The notes under the pieces: generated by a model
Told to the model about the DNA's origin: nothing
Databases searched by the model: none
What the model saw: the letters and a program-made list of their open reading frames with translations, nothing else
Position numbers and translations under genes: made by a program
Shown: one piece after another, positions 36,273-44,628 of the stretch
How positions within the stretch are numbered: position 1 is the first letter of the stretch
Layout: each line of letters starts with the position of its first letter
Assembly: GCF_030504625.1 (NCBI RefSeq)
Contig: NZ_JAUKWH010000006.1
Coordinates: forward strand, 62,001 to 126,000
From: Neisseria sp. MVDL19-042950
GTDB lineage: Bacteria; Pseudomonadota; Gammaproteobacteria; Burkholderiales; Neisseriaceae
DNA length: 64,000 nucleotides
Reading direction: 5' to 3'

Positions 36273-37067
36273 TTAAGCGTTTTCTTCCGGATCGTTTAAT
36301 GCGTTGATGCTGTAACCGCCGTCCACATAAGTGATTTCGCCGGTGATGCCGGAAGAAAGGTCAGACAGCAAGAAAGCGGCGGTATTGCCTACTTCTTCGA
36401 TTGTTACGTTGCGGCCCAACGGGTTGTGGTCGGCAACGTGGCTCAGAAGTTTGCTGAAATCGGCGATGCCGGATGCGGCCAGCGTTTTGATCGGGCCTGC
36501 GGAAATGCCGTTGCAGCGCACACCTTCTTTACCCAAGCAGGCGGCGATGAAGCGCACTCCGGCTTCCAAGCTCGCTTTGGCCATGCCCATTACGTTGTAG
36601 TTCGGAATGGCGCGCACAGCACCGAGGTAAGTGAGGGCGACAATAGAGGCGTTGCGGCCTTTCATCATCGGGCGGGCGGCTTTGGCCAAAGCAGGCAGGC
36701 TGTAAGCAGAAACTTCGTGGGCGATTTTGAAGGCTTCGCGGCTGATGCTGTCTAAGAAATCACCGTTGAGCGATTCGCGCGGGGCAAAGCCGATAGAGTG
36801 AACCAAGCCGTCCAAGCCGTCCCATACTTTGCCTAAGTCGGCGAAAGTTTGTTCGATTTCTTCATCGCTTTGCACGTCGCAGCGGAATACCAGCTCGGAA
36901 CCCAGTTCGGCGGCCATTTTGCGCACGCGTTCTTCCAGTTTGTCGACAACATAAGTAAAGGCAAGCTCCGCGCCTTGTTCGCGGCAGGCTTTGGCGATGC
37001 CGTAAGCGATGGAGCGTTCGGAAATCATGCCCGTAATCAGGATTTTTTTACCTTGCAAAAAGCCCAT
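36273..37067 (-). CDS. fabI: Enoyl-[acyl-carrier-protein] reductase [NADH]
   Basis: Final reductive step of fatty-acid elongation and target of triclosan. The 264-residue short-chain dehydrogenase fold begins [25 protein letters not shown] (NAD-binding, split as KKILITGM and [10 protein letters not shown]). The catalytic Tyr and Lys are in [14 protein letters not shown], and [14 protein letters not shown] forms the substrate-binding loop. Complete, monocistronic, with its own terminator. Confidence 0.97.
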   Translation of the reverse strand: MGFLQGKKILITGMISERSIAYGIAKACREQGAELAFTYVVDKLEERVRKMAAELGSELVFRCDVQSDEEIEQTFADLGKVWDGLDGLVHSIGFAPRESLNGDFLDSISREAFKIAHEVSAYSLPALAKAARPMMKGRNASIVALTYLGAVRAIPNYNVMGMAKASLEAGVRFIAACLGKEGVRCNGISAGPIKTLAASGIADFSKLLSHVADHNPLGRNVTIEEVGNTAAFLLSDLSSGITGEITYVDGGYSINALNDPEENA

Positions 37068-37290
37068 GTTTTATCCTTAAAGTAGTAGTTTTGCAGCGGT
37101 GCGCGGTTTGTTCGTGTTCGGGCACCGGTCATAAATTAAACGGCGCATTATACCAAAATCCTTAGTTTCGGTATAGAAAACAATGTTTTCAGACGGCCTC
37201 GGATGAAGCGGAAGAAAAGCCGGCCAAGACAAACGGCCGCGGTTATGCTTGATGAGGCGGAAGAGCCTGCCTGCATAAAAATCCTGCCGG

Positions 37291-38490
37291 CTATCCCGCT
37301 CGGCTCTGCGAGAGGGTTTTCGGGCTGGCGGCAAACCAAGCCAATATGCATTCGACAAACATCAACACGGTCAATGCCGTCATGGATACCGACCATGAAC
37401 CGAGCCAGTCATACAAAACACCCATGCCGAGCGGCCCGATGATTGCAATGCTGTAACCTACGGTCTGCGCCATGCCGGAAAGCGATGCGGCCTCGTAAGT
37501 ATTGTCCGTGCGTAGGGCAAACAACATCAGGCTGATAGAAAAAGCCGCCGATCCGCCGATGCCGGTTAAGGCTGCCCATAACCACATCGTCGGTGTGGAA
37601 CCGAGCCAGAGGCCGGCAATACCGGCAAACATGAAAACGGCCGAAGTTAAGTTGAAAAGCTGTTTTTTATTGCTGCGCCCGAACCAGAAAGAAGCGGCCA
37701 GCACGCCGATCAGTGAGGAGGCTTGAAATAGGGAAACGCACGCTCCGGCGGTTAGAGGAGTCATTCCTTTTTCAATCAATACCGAAGGCAGAAAGTTGAC
37801 CATGGCGTAAAAAGACAGCGACTGGATGCCCATAAACACGCTGATGCACCAAGCGGCACGGGATTGCCACACATTGAGGCCGTCTGAAACCGGTTGGCTG
37901 CGGGTGGCCGTTTCGCCGTTTGCCATACGGATATACAGCCATACCGCCAAGGCCGGCAAAGCGGTCAGTATCCAGATGCCGAGCGGCCACTGCCAGTTTT
38001 GCCATTGCGCCATCGGCACGGCGATGATAGCGGCTAAGGCGGCGGAAACCGACATGGTGGCCGACAGAGTGCCGACAACCAAACCGATACGTTTCGGCAG
38101 GTTGCGTTTTGCCAGCGCAGGCAGCAATACATTGCCCATTGCAATGGCCGCCGACAAAACAACAGTGCCGATAACCAGCAAGGCCGGCGAAGGCAAGGCG
38201 GAACGTAAAACAATACCGGCAGACAACAATACGATTGAACCGACCAATACGTTTTCCATGCCGAACCGCCGTGCAAACCGCGCCGCCAACGGCGAAAACA
38301 AGGCAAAAGCCAGCATCGGCAGCGCACCTACCAAGCCCATGAAAGAGCCGGATACGCCTAAATCATCGCGGATAAAGCCGACCACCGGCCCGATGGCGAT
38401 AATCGGGGAGCGCAGGTTGATGGAAAGTAGCACTACGGCAAATAAGAGAAGCCCGACAGAAACTTGCGGGCGTACAGGCGGAGTAGTCAT
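37291..38490 (-). CDS. MFS transporter, CynX/NimT family
   Basis: Twelve-helix major facilitator of 399 residues, similar to CynX (cyanate) and NimT (2-nitroimidazole) transporters. It has INLRSPIIAIGPVVGFIRDDLG at the N-terminus, the typical opening of the family (R-P...P), LAARFARRFGMENVL (loop 2-3 motif), and GMGVLYDWLGSW near the end. Substrate unknown. I start at MTTPPVRPQV (38,490); a longer frame begins at 38,562 in an AT-DUS and is unlikely to be translated. Alone between DUS copies. Confidence 0.85.
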   Translation of the reverse strand: MTTPPVRPQVSVGLLLFAVVLLSINLRSPIIAIGPVVGFIRDDLGVSGSFMGLVGALPMLAFALFSPLAARFARRFGMENVLVGSIVLLSAGIVLRSALPSPALLVIGTVVLSAAIAMGNVLLPALAKRNLPKRIGLVVGTLSATMSVSAALAAIIAVPMAQWQNWQWPLGIWILTALPALAVWLYIRMANGETATRSQPVSDGLNVWQSRAAWCISVFMGIQSLSFYAMVNFLPSVLIEKGMTPLTAGACVSLFQASSLIGVLAASFWFGRSNKKQLFNLTSAVFMFAGIAGLWLGSTPTMWLWAALTGIGGSAAFSISLMLFALRTDNTYEAASLSGMAQTVGYSIAIIGPLGMGVLYDWLGSWSVSMTALTVLMFVECILAWFAASPKTLSQSRAG

Positions 38491-38730
38491 AAATGCTTTT
38501 GTATGGAACAGAAATGCCGTCTGAATTGGCGGGATAACGATAACATCCTTTTCAGACGGCATTATAGCTAAATTAGCGGAAAGAATAGATGCGGTATATC
38601 AATCTCTGTAGCGGATTGCATGCCCTTTGAAATTTTTTCATCGATAAAAAGAAAGAGATTTTCTGCTAAGAAAGAGGGATAAAAGTTACAGCTTTTTCAG
38701 TTTGATTATTTTGCAAAAAGCAGCCCAGAA

Positions 38731-38758
38731 AAAACGCCTTCCCAATCGGAAGGCGTTT
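38731..38758 (-). terminator. Rho-independent terminator after metQ
   Basis: AACGCCTTCC and GGAAGGCGTT with a five-base loop, followed on the minus strand by six T. It ends the metN-metI-metQ transcript. Confidence 0.9.
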
Positions 38759-38781
38759 GCCGGAAAGGTTAAATAATAGGC

Positions 38782-39696
38782 TTATTTGGCAGCGGAGGCG
38801 GCTGAAGCAGCTTCTGCGGCCGCACCTTGTACCGCTTGTTCGCCCCAAGAGGCAGGATATTTGTAACCTGCAAAGCGTTCTTTGGCGTATTTTTTAAATT
38901 CCTCGGAGTTGTAGGCTTCGGCCACATCTTTTACCCATGGGCTGTCTTTATCGGCAGTTTTGACGGCTGCCCAGTTCACATAAGCAAAGCTCGGCTCTTG
39001 GAAGAGGTTTTCGGTCAGTTTCATACCGCTGCTTATCGCATAGTTGCCGTTAACGACGGCAAAGTCGACATCGGCGCGGCTGCGGGGCAGTTGGGCGGCT
39101 TCCAATTCGACAATCTTGATATTTTTCAGATTTTCGGCGATGTCGTTTTTAGACGCGGTAAGAGGGTTGACATCGGCTTTCAGTTTCAACCAGCCCAGTT
39201 CGTTCATCATAACCAGAGCACGGGCGAAGTTTGACGGATCGTTTGGTGCGGAAACACTGCTGCCTTCTTTTACTTCGTCCAACGATTTCAGTTTGCCCGG
39301 ATAGAGACCCAGCGGAGCGGTCGGCACTTGGAATACTTCGGTAATGTCCAGTTTGTGTTCTTTTTTGAAATCGTCCAGATAAGGTTTGTGCTGGAAGATG
39401 TTGATATCCAGTTCGCCTTCGGCCAAAGCCAAATTGGGGCGTACATAATCGGTAAATTCAACCAGTTTTACTTTGTAGCCTTTTTTCTCCAAGGCGGGTT
39501 TGATTTGTTCTTTTACCATATCGCCGAAATCACCGACGGTGGTGCCGAATACGATTTCTTTTTTCTCGACGGTATTATCGGCGGCGGAAGCCGGAGAAGC
39601 GGTTGCAGGAGCAGTTTCTTGCTGGCCGCCGCAGGCAGCCAGAGCCAAAGCCACTACACCGGCGGAGAAGGTTCTGAGTAAAGCGTTTGCTTGCAT
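38782..39696 (-). CDS. metQ: Methionine-binding lipoprotein MetQ
   Basis: Substrate-binding protein of the methionine ABC importer. The 304 residues begin with a lipoprotein signal (MQANALLRTFSAGVVALALAAC, lipobox LAAC). The NlpA/MetQ domain shows EIVFGTTVGDFGDMV, YVRPNLALAEGELDINIFQHKPYLD in pieces and DVDFAVVNGNYA. An Ala-rich tail (AAAEAASAASAAK) ends it. It is the last gene of the metNIQ operon, separated from metI by a DUS hairpin. Confidence 0.96.
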   Translation of the reverse strand: MQANALLRTFSAGVVALALAACGGQQETAPATASPASAADNTVEKKEIVFGTTVGDFGDMVKEQIKPALEKKGYKVKLVEFTDYVRPNLALAEGELDINIFQHKPYLDDFKKEHKLDITEVFQVPTAPLGLYPGKLKSLDEVKEGSSVSAPNDPSNFARALVMMNELGWLKLKADVNPLTASKNDIAENLKNIKIVELEAAQLPRSRADVDFAVVNGNYAISSGMKLTENLFQEPSFAYVNWAAVKTADKDSPWVKDVAEAYNSEEFKKYAKERFAGYKYPASWGEQAVQGAAAEAASAASAAK

Positions 39697-39736
39697 GTTT
39701 GATACTCCTTGTATGGTTGATGCAGGGGTAGGTTTC

Positions 39737-39775
39737 TTCGAGGCCGTCTGAAAATGCCGTTTTCAGACGACCCGG
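39737..39775 (-). terminator. DUS hairpin between metI and metQ
   Basis: CGAGGCCGTCTGAAAA with TTTTCAGACGACCCGG, one arm mismatched (GAC for GGC). It lies inside the operon, so it would be a partial terminator or mRNA-stability element and not the operon end. Confidence 0.55.
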
Positions 39776-39784
39776 TTCAAATAT

Positions 39785-40471
39785 TCAGCGCTTGTCGAGT
39801 TTGTGCGAAATAGAGTTGCCCAAACTCTGAATCGTGATAACCAGCAATACCAAAATCGCCACGATGAAAATAATGACTTCGGTTTGGTACCGGTAGTAGC
39901 CGTAACGGATGGCCAAGTCGCCCAATCCGCCGCCGCCGATCATACCCGCGGCCGCGCTGTATGAGAGCAGACCGATCGCCAATACGGTAATGCTGGAAAC
40001 CATACCGGCACGGGCTTCGTTGAGCAGCACTTTGAAAATAATCGCGGCAGGCGATGCGCCCATGCTGCCGGCCGCTTCGATTACGCCGCGGGGAACTTCG
40101 CGGAGGTTTTGTTCGACCAGCCGGGCAAAGTAAAACAAGCCGGAAACGCTCAATACCAATGAAGCGGCAACCGGGCCGATGGTGCTGCCGACGATGGCGC
40201 GGGTGGCCGGAATCATGGCAATCATCAGAATCACAAACGGAAAAGCGCGCATCAGGTTGACGATGTTGTCGAGCACCAGATTGACGGGGCGGTTGTAATG
40301 AAGCTGACGGTTGGCGGTAACGAACAGCAATACGCCCAGAAGCGTGCCGAATACGGTGGCGAATGTGGTGGAAAGGCCGACCATGATAAAGGTTTCCCAC
40401 AGTGCCTGCATGATTTCGCCGCGCATTCCGCTGATGGTTTGCAGAGATTGGGATAAAGTAAAGCCGGCCAT
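39785..40471 (-). CDS. metI: Methionine ABC transporter permease MetI
   Basis: Membrane subunit with five predicted helices in 228 residues. The EAA-type loop that contacts the ATPase is EAAGSMGASPAAIIFKVLLNEA (pieces EAAGSMGASP and IFKVLLNEA). The start ATG 40,471 lies one base beyond the stop of metN, so translation is probably coupled. Family and operon position agree. Confidence 0.96.
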   Translation of the reverse strand: MAGFTLSQSLQTISGMRGEIMQALWETFIMVGLSTTFATVFGTLLGVLLFVTANRQLHYNRPVNLVLDNIVNLMRAFPFVILMIAMIPATRAIVGSTIGPVAASLVLSVSGLFYFARLVEQNLREVPRGVIEAAGSMGASPAAIIFKVLLNEARAGMVSSITVLAIGLLSYSAAAGMIGGGGLGDLAIRYGYYRYQTEVIIFIVAILVLLVITIQSLGNSISHKLDKR

Positions 40472-40472
40472 A

Positions 40473-41210
40473 TCAATCCTCCCGCACCAGTTCGCGCCCG
40501 ATTTCGGATTGGGCATGGATTTGGTTGTTTTCCACATCGACAACTTCGACGATTTTACCGTGGTGGATGAGGGCGGCACGGTCGCAGAGGCGGCGCAGAA
40601 CGCTCATTTCATGCGTAACGATAACGATGGTTACGTTGAAGCGTTTGTTGATGTCTTCCAAACATTCCAGCACGCTGCGGGTAGTGGCGGGGTCGAGGGC
40701 GGAAGTCGGTTCGTCGGCAAGAATCACTTTCGGGCTGGAGGCCAGCGCGCGGGCAATGCCGACACGTTGTTTTTGGCCGCCTGAAAGTTGGGCGGGATAA
40801 TGCTCGGCGCGGTTTTCCAAACCGACGATTTCCAAACATTCGGTTACGCGCTGGTTGATTTTATCCGCCGGCCAACCGGCGATTTCCAGCGGGAAAGCCA
40901 CGTTTCCGGCAACGGTGCGGTTGCTTAACAAGTTAAACTGCTGGAACACCATACCGATGTTTTGTCGTGCTTTACGTAAAGCGGCGGCACTCAAAGCGGT
41001 TAATTCTTCACCGCCGACGGTTACTTTGCCGCTGTCGGGGCGTTCGAGCAGGTTTATCAGGCGGAGCAGGGTGGATTTGCCTGCGCCGGAATAACCCATC
41101 AGGCCGAAAATTTCGCCTGCTTTGATTTCGAGAGTAGTCGGCTCGACAGCGGTAAACCATGTTTTGTCGCGGTGTTGGTAACGCTTGGAGACGTTGTCCA
41201 AAATAATCAT
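40473..41210 (-). CDS. metN: Methionine ABC transporter ATP-binding protein MetN (short form)
   Basis: ATPase of the methionine importer, 245 residues. Walker A is GYSGAGKST, the Q-loop is in FQQFNLLSN, the signature is LSGGQKQR, and Walker B is VILADEPT followed by the switch His in THEM. The protein ends 15 residues after VVDVENNQ; the C-terminal NIL domain that senses methionine in E. coli MetN is absent. Short MetN is known in Neisseria and is not a truncation here. Start at MIILDNVSKRY with GGAAG before it. Expression is probably controlled by the SAM-II-like element upstream. Confidence 0.95.
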   Translation of the reverse strand: MIILDNVSKRYQHRDKTWFTAVEPTTLEIKAGEIFGLMGYSGAGKSTLLRLINLLERPDSGKVTVGGEELTALSAAALRKARQNIGMVFQQFNLLSNRTVAGNVAFPLEIAGWPADKINQRVTECLEIVGLENRAEHYPAQLSGGQKQRVGIARALASSPKVILADEPTSALDPATTRSVLECLEDINKRFNVTIVIVTHEMSVLRRLCDRAALIHHGKIVEVVDVENNQIHAQSEIGRELVRED

Positions 41211-41230
41211 AATTCTTCCAGATACAACAA

Positions 41231-41256
41231 AGCCCGATGTTGTGACACAGCGGGCT
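41231..41256 (-). terminator. Probable expression-platform terminator of the SAM-II-like element
   Basis: AGCCCG and CGGGCT with a 14-base loop, followed by TTTGTTGT, 20 bases before metN. The loop base run GCTGTGTCA (41,251-41,243) is exactly complementary to TGACACAGC in the aptamer (41,329-41,321), giving a nine-base alternative helix, extended by GCGGGC with GCCCGC. The T tract is imperfect, so termination may be partial. Confidence 0.65.
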
Positions 41257-41292
41257 GTAACAGACGGGATTGCCATTGCATCAAGGCAACCG

Positions 41293-41338
41293 CACGCTTT
41301 AGCTGTTTTAACGCCCGCAAGCTGTGTCAAATCGGCGT
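41293..41338 (-). ncRNA. SAM-II-like riboswitch aptamer upstream of metN
   Basis: Read on the minus strand. P1 is ACGCC (41,338-41,334) with GGCGT (41,315-41,311). The loop starts GATTT (41,333-41,329), a conserved SAM-II core. GCTTGCGGGCGTTAAAA and AGCTAAAG match the SAM-II consensus order. The pseudoknot stem P2 can form: CAC(A)GC in the loop with GCGTG in the tail, plus GC with GC next to the TAAA core. SAM-II binds S-adenosylmethionine and turns methionine genes off. Identification is from core bases and pairing, not from a covariance search. Confidence 0.8.
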
Positions 41339-41357
41339 ATTAAAAATTAGGTTGCCA

Positions 41358-41386
41358 ACATTACTGCAAATCTGACGGATAGTCAA
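41358..41386 (-). promoter_or_regulatory. Promoter of metN-metI-metQ
   Basis: TTGACT (41,386-41,381) and TAATGT (41,363-41,358) with a 17-base spacer on the minus strand. Transcription would begin about ten bases before the aptamer. Confidence 0.75.
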
Positions 41387-41418
41387 GTTTTGTAAGATTA
41401 AATGTGAACCGGATGTTT

Positions 41419-41473
41419 CGAGGCCGTCTGAAAACATGGTCTGCATTGTCGCAGATGTTTTCAGACGGCCTCG
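41419..41473 (-). terminator. DUS inverted-pair hairpin after ubiB
   Basis: CGAGGCCGTCTGAAAACA and TGTTTTCAGACGGCCTCG, an 18-base stem around a loop with CTGC/GCAG. It separates ubiB from the metN promoter. Confidence 0.8.
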
Positions 41474-41491
41474 AGAGATAGGGCGGCTCGG

Positions 41492-43141
41492 TTAATGTTT
41501 GCTCGACCGCCAAATCGACCAGATAATCCATATACTGTTGGCAAAGGCAAGCAGGTAGCCAAGGAAGCCGACGAATTTGGGGCCGGTTTCGATACTCATC
41601 ACGATAGACGAACCGATAATCAGCGCAGCGGTTACGATGCCCATGGTCAGGCGGTTGGTGGCGCGGTCGATTTGGTGGCTGAATTGGTCGAAGTGTTTGA
41701 AATCGATATTCAGCCCGACTTGGCCTTTTTGCAGACGGCGGCTGAGGCGGAAGAGGTTTTGCGGCAGCTCGTCCAGCGCCTGCACGATGGTTTGGGCATG
41801 CATTTTGCTTTTGCGCAGAATGTGTTCGGGCGAAGCGCGTTCGCGGAACACTTCGGCGACAATCGGTTTGGCCTGCTCAAGCAGCTCGGTGCTGCCGTCG
41901 AGCCGTTTGACCACGCCTTCGAGGGTGATCAGGGTTTTGAACAGCATCACCAAGTCGCCGGGCAGGGTCAGCCCGTGGCGGCGCATGATTTGGGTGATGT
42001 CGTTGATCACTTGGCTGATGCGCAAATCGCGTATGGGCGTGTGCTCGTAGTTGAGCAGCATTTCCAAAACGTCGGCACCGAGCAGGTTTTCATCGGGCAG
42101 TTCGCCTTGCGCCCAGTTGCTCAACACATATTGCATGGTGAATTGGTCGCGGCGGGTAAGGGCGTTGATGAGGTCGATGATTTCGCGGCGGCGGGTGCTG
42201 CTGAGGTGGCCGACCAAGCCGAAATCAATCAGCGTGATGCGGCCTTCGCTGTTGAGGAAGATGTTGCCCGGATGCGGGTCGGCATGGAAGAAACCCTGTT
42301 TGAGTATCATGATGAAGAGGGTGTCGGTGATGCGGCCGGCCAGCGTGCGGCGGGTGTCGGGGTCTAAGGTTTCAGACGGCGTGTCTTTCAGCAAGGTGTC
42401 GCACACGTATTCCTGCACCAATATATGGCGGTTGGAATATTCTTGGTAAACTTTGGGAATATGGATAAACGGGTGGTTTTGAAAGGTGGTTTCAAACCGC
42501 TGCATATAGCGCAGTTCTACCGACAAGTCGGTTTCTTTGGCCAAACTGCGCGAAAAATACTGCACCATCTGCACCGGCCGGTATCGGCGCGCTTCGGGGA
42601 TTTCCGATTCAATCAGGTTGGCCAGATGGGTTAAAATGCGCAGGTCGGCCTGTATGGTCGGTTCGATATCGGGGCGTTTGATTTTAACGGCTACGGTTTC
42701 TCCGTTGATCAGCTCGGCACGGTGTACTTGCGCAATCGACGCGCTGCCTATGGGTTGGGGGTCGATGTGTTTGAATACGCTGGCAACGGGGCGGTCGAGG
42801 TGGGATTCGATCAGGGCGCGGATGTCGGTGGTGGGAATCGGTGCCACATCGCTTTGCAGCCGTTCGAATTCTTCAATCCATTCGGCGTTGAAAATATCGA
42901 CGCGGGTGGACAATACCTGCCCGAGTTTGACAAAAGTAGGCCCCAATTCTTCAAATGCCATGCGGAAGCGGCGCGGGGTGCTCATGTAGCGGCTTTCGGG
43001 GGCGGATTCGCCTTCGTTGCTGTTTTGGTAAGACAACTTGATGCGCTGCACAAACTCACCCAAACCGTATTTGGTCAGGATGGCAATGATTTCACGCATT
43101 CGTGAGAAATCACGCATGGCAAGTAAAGTTGGAATCATCAT
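41492..43141 (-). CDS. ubiB: Ubiquinone biosynthesis regulatory protein kinase UbiB
   Basis: Atypical kinase-like ATPase needed for ubiquinone synthesis, 549 residues. Present are the KxGQ motif (VKLGQVLSTR), the adenine-loop VAVKIKRP, HADPHPGNIF for catalysis and LIDFGLVG for metal binding. Two transmembrane helices end the protein (GIVTAALIIGSSIVM and FVGFLGYLLAFANSIWIIWSIW). Complete. It is not in an operon with ubiE or ubiJ here. Confidence 0.96.
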   Translation of the reverse strand: MMIPTLLAMRDFSRMREIIAILTKYGLGEFVQRIKLSYQNSNEGESAPESRYMSTPRRFRMAFEELGPTFVKLGQVLSTRVDIFNAEWIEEFERLQSDVAPIPTTDIRALIESHLDRPVASVFKHIDPQPIGSASIAQVHRAELINGETVAVKIKRPDIEPTIQADLRILTHLANLIESEIPEARRYRPVQMVQYFSRSLAKETDLSVELRYMQRFETTFQNHPFIHIPKVYQEYSNRHILVQEYVCDTLLKDTPSETLDPDTRRTLAGRITDTLFIMILKQGFFHADPHPGNIFLNSEGRITLIDFGLVGHLSSTRRREIIDLINALTRRDQFTMQYVLSNWAQGELPDENLLGADVLEMLLNYEHTPIRDLRISQVINDITQIMRRHGLTLPGDLVMLFKTLITLEGVVKRLDGSTELLEQAKPIVAEVFRERASPEHILRKSKMHAQTIVQALDELPQNLFRLSRRLQKGQVGLNIDFKHFDQFSHQIDRATNRLTMGIVTAALIIGSSIVMSIETGPKFVGFLGYLLAFANSIWIIWSIWRSSKH

Positions 43142-43247
43142 GGCTTTTGCTGTATCTTAGCGGCTGATTGGAGCAGAGAGCATAACATAAAGGACGGTAA
43201 CAAATGACAAAAAGCCGTCTGAAAAGCAGTTTACGGACAGATTGACG

Positions 43248-43820
43248 ATGATTCATTTCAAACGATGGTGTTTTACCGTTTTTACGGCGGCCTGTTTGAT
43301 GTTGCCCGGCGCGGGCAATGTGCAGGCCGACGAATTGGAAAATTTAATCCGCCTTCAGTCGGGGCAGGCGTTGCAAGCCGATGATTACAGCCGGCGTACT
43401 CAACCGTCAGGCGGGGATAATGCCGACGATTTAATCCGCAGCGCGATGGGATTGCTGGGGGTGGCTTACCGCTACGGCGGTTCTTCCGCCCGCACGGGTT
43501 TTGATTGCAGTGGTTTTATGCAGCATATTTTCAGCCGCAGCATGCAGATCAGTTTGCCGCGCACTTCGGCGGAGCAGGCGAGAATGGGGGTTGCGGTAAG
43601 CCGCAGTGATTTGCAGCCCGGCGACATGGTGTTTTTCCGCACTTTGGGGCGCGGGCGTATTTCCCATGTGGGGCTGTATATCGGCAACAATCGTTTTATC
43701 CATGCGCCGCGTTCGGGCAAGCGCATCGAAATTACCAGTCTTTCCAATAAATATTGGAACTCGAAATATGCTACGGCACGGCGGGTAAAGAAAAACGATC
43801 CTTCGCGTTTTTTGAACTAG
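43248..43820 (+). CDS. NlpC/P60 family peptidoglycan endopeptidase
   Basis: Exported cysteine peptidase of 190 residues. The signal peptide is about MIHFKRWCFTVFTAACLMLPGAGNVQA. The NlpC/P60 domain starts near residue 60: GVAYRYGG, then the catalytic Cys in FDCSGFMQHIF, His in SHVGLYIGNNRFIHAP. It would cleave peptide crosslinks or stems in the cell wall. I chose ATG 43,248 over the TTG two codons earlier. A small conserved gene follows 11 bases later. Confidence 0.9.
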   Translation: MIHFKRWCFTVFTAACLMLPGAGNVQADELENLIRLQSGQALQADDYSRRTQPSGGDNADDLIRSAMGLLGVAYRYGGSSARTGFDCSGFMQHIFSRSMQISLPRTSAEQARMGVAVSRSDLQPGDMVFFRTLGRGRISHVGLYIGNNRFIHAPRSGKRIEITSLSNKYWNSKYATARRVKKNDPSRFLN

Positions 43821-43831
43821 GGTGAGTTGAT

Positions 43832-44050
43832 ATGGGTATGCCCGAAATGCCGAAATGGTATGGCGATAACGGTGAAATCGTATCGTGTACCGAGAAAATC
43901 AAAGTGATGACGGAAAACATGACCGAGCTTTTTCAGACGGCACAAGATGCTTTTGAAGATGCGCTGCTGATGGGTTGCGGCGAAGCGCAGTTGCGCGAAT
44001 ATCTGCACCGTTTGGTAGACGGCGTGGAAAATCCTTACAAACAAAGTTGA
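43832..44050 (+). CDS. Small conserved protein of unknown function
   Basis: A 72-residue soluble, mostly helical protein: MGMPEMPKWYGDNGEIVSC, EKIKVMTENMTELFQ and AFEDALLMGC followed by QLREYLHRLVDG. I believe similar small proteins occur next to or near cell-wall or core genes in betaproteobacteria. GGTGAG precedes its ATG and it lies in the same transcript as the NlpC/P60 gene. Function unknown. A DUS is inside the coding region (TTTCAGACGGCAC). Confidence 0.75.
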   Translation: MGMPEMPKWYGDNGEIVSCTEKIKVMTENMTELFQTAQDAFEDALLMGCGEAQLREYLHRLVDGVENPYKQS

Positions 44051-44078
44051 AACAGAGAAGCATATTGTTGCAATGCAG

Positions 44079-44106
44079 ACGGAATCTTAACAGGATTCCG
44101 TTTTTC
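44079..44106 (+). terminator. Rho-independent terminator after the NlpC/P60 operon
   Basis: ACGGAATC and GATTCCGT with a seven-base loop and TTTTTCTTTT after it. Not DUS-derived. Confidence 0.85.
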
Positions 44107-44289
44107 TTTTGTGTATTGCAGCGGTTTCGTCTTTTCAGACGGCCTCTACGGCGTTATGATTTACACAGATTAACAACTTAATAAAACAGGATGGCGGGTG
44201 GTTTGGAAGACGGAAGGCTTGTTTCAGACGGCCTTCGGTAAAGGTTTTTCAGACGGCACGTTATCGGCGGAGAAGGAGAAAACACACAT

Positions 44290-44628
44290 ATGATCAGGCC
44301 GTTGAGTATTATTTTTGGCTTCTTGGCGTTGGGCGAGGGCGTGGTTTATTTCACGGGCATCAAACTGCCCGGCAGTATTATCGGCATGGGGCTGCTGTTT
44401 GCCGCGCTGCATGCGGGGTGGGTGAAAACGTCGTGGTTGCAGCAGTTGGTGGACGTGCTGATGGGAAATCTTTCCCTGTTTCTCGTGCCACCGTGCGTAG
44501 CCGTGATGAGCTATCTCGATTTGGTGGGGCGTGATTTGCTTTCTATTGTTACCGCTACGGTGGTCAGCACTTTTTTGGTGATGTTTGTTACCGGAAAGGT
44601 GCATGAATGGATGCGGAGGCTGTGGTAA
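44290..44628 (+). CDS. lrgA: CidA/LrgA family holin-like protein
   Basis: Small membrane protein of 112 residues with four predicted helices: IIFGFLALGEGVVYF, LPGSIIGMGLLFAAL with the GSIIGM signature, NLSLFLVPPCVAVM, and ATVVSTFLVMFVTG. The family controls murein hydrolase activity and, in plants and bacteria, glycolate or pyruvate export. It forms an operon with lrgB (TAATG overlap). DUS copies precede it. Confidence 0.9.
   Translation: MIRPLSIIFGFLALGEGVVYFTGIKLPGSIIGMGLLFAALHAGWVKTSWLQQLVDVLMGNLSLFLVPPCVAVMSYLDLVGRDLLSIVTATVVSTFLVMFVTGKVHEWMRRLW

Noticed and set aside
40473-41210. MetN as a truncated pseudogene
   Set aside because: All ATPase motifs are present, the operon is intact, and short MetN without the NIL domain is known in Neisseria.
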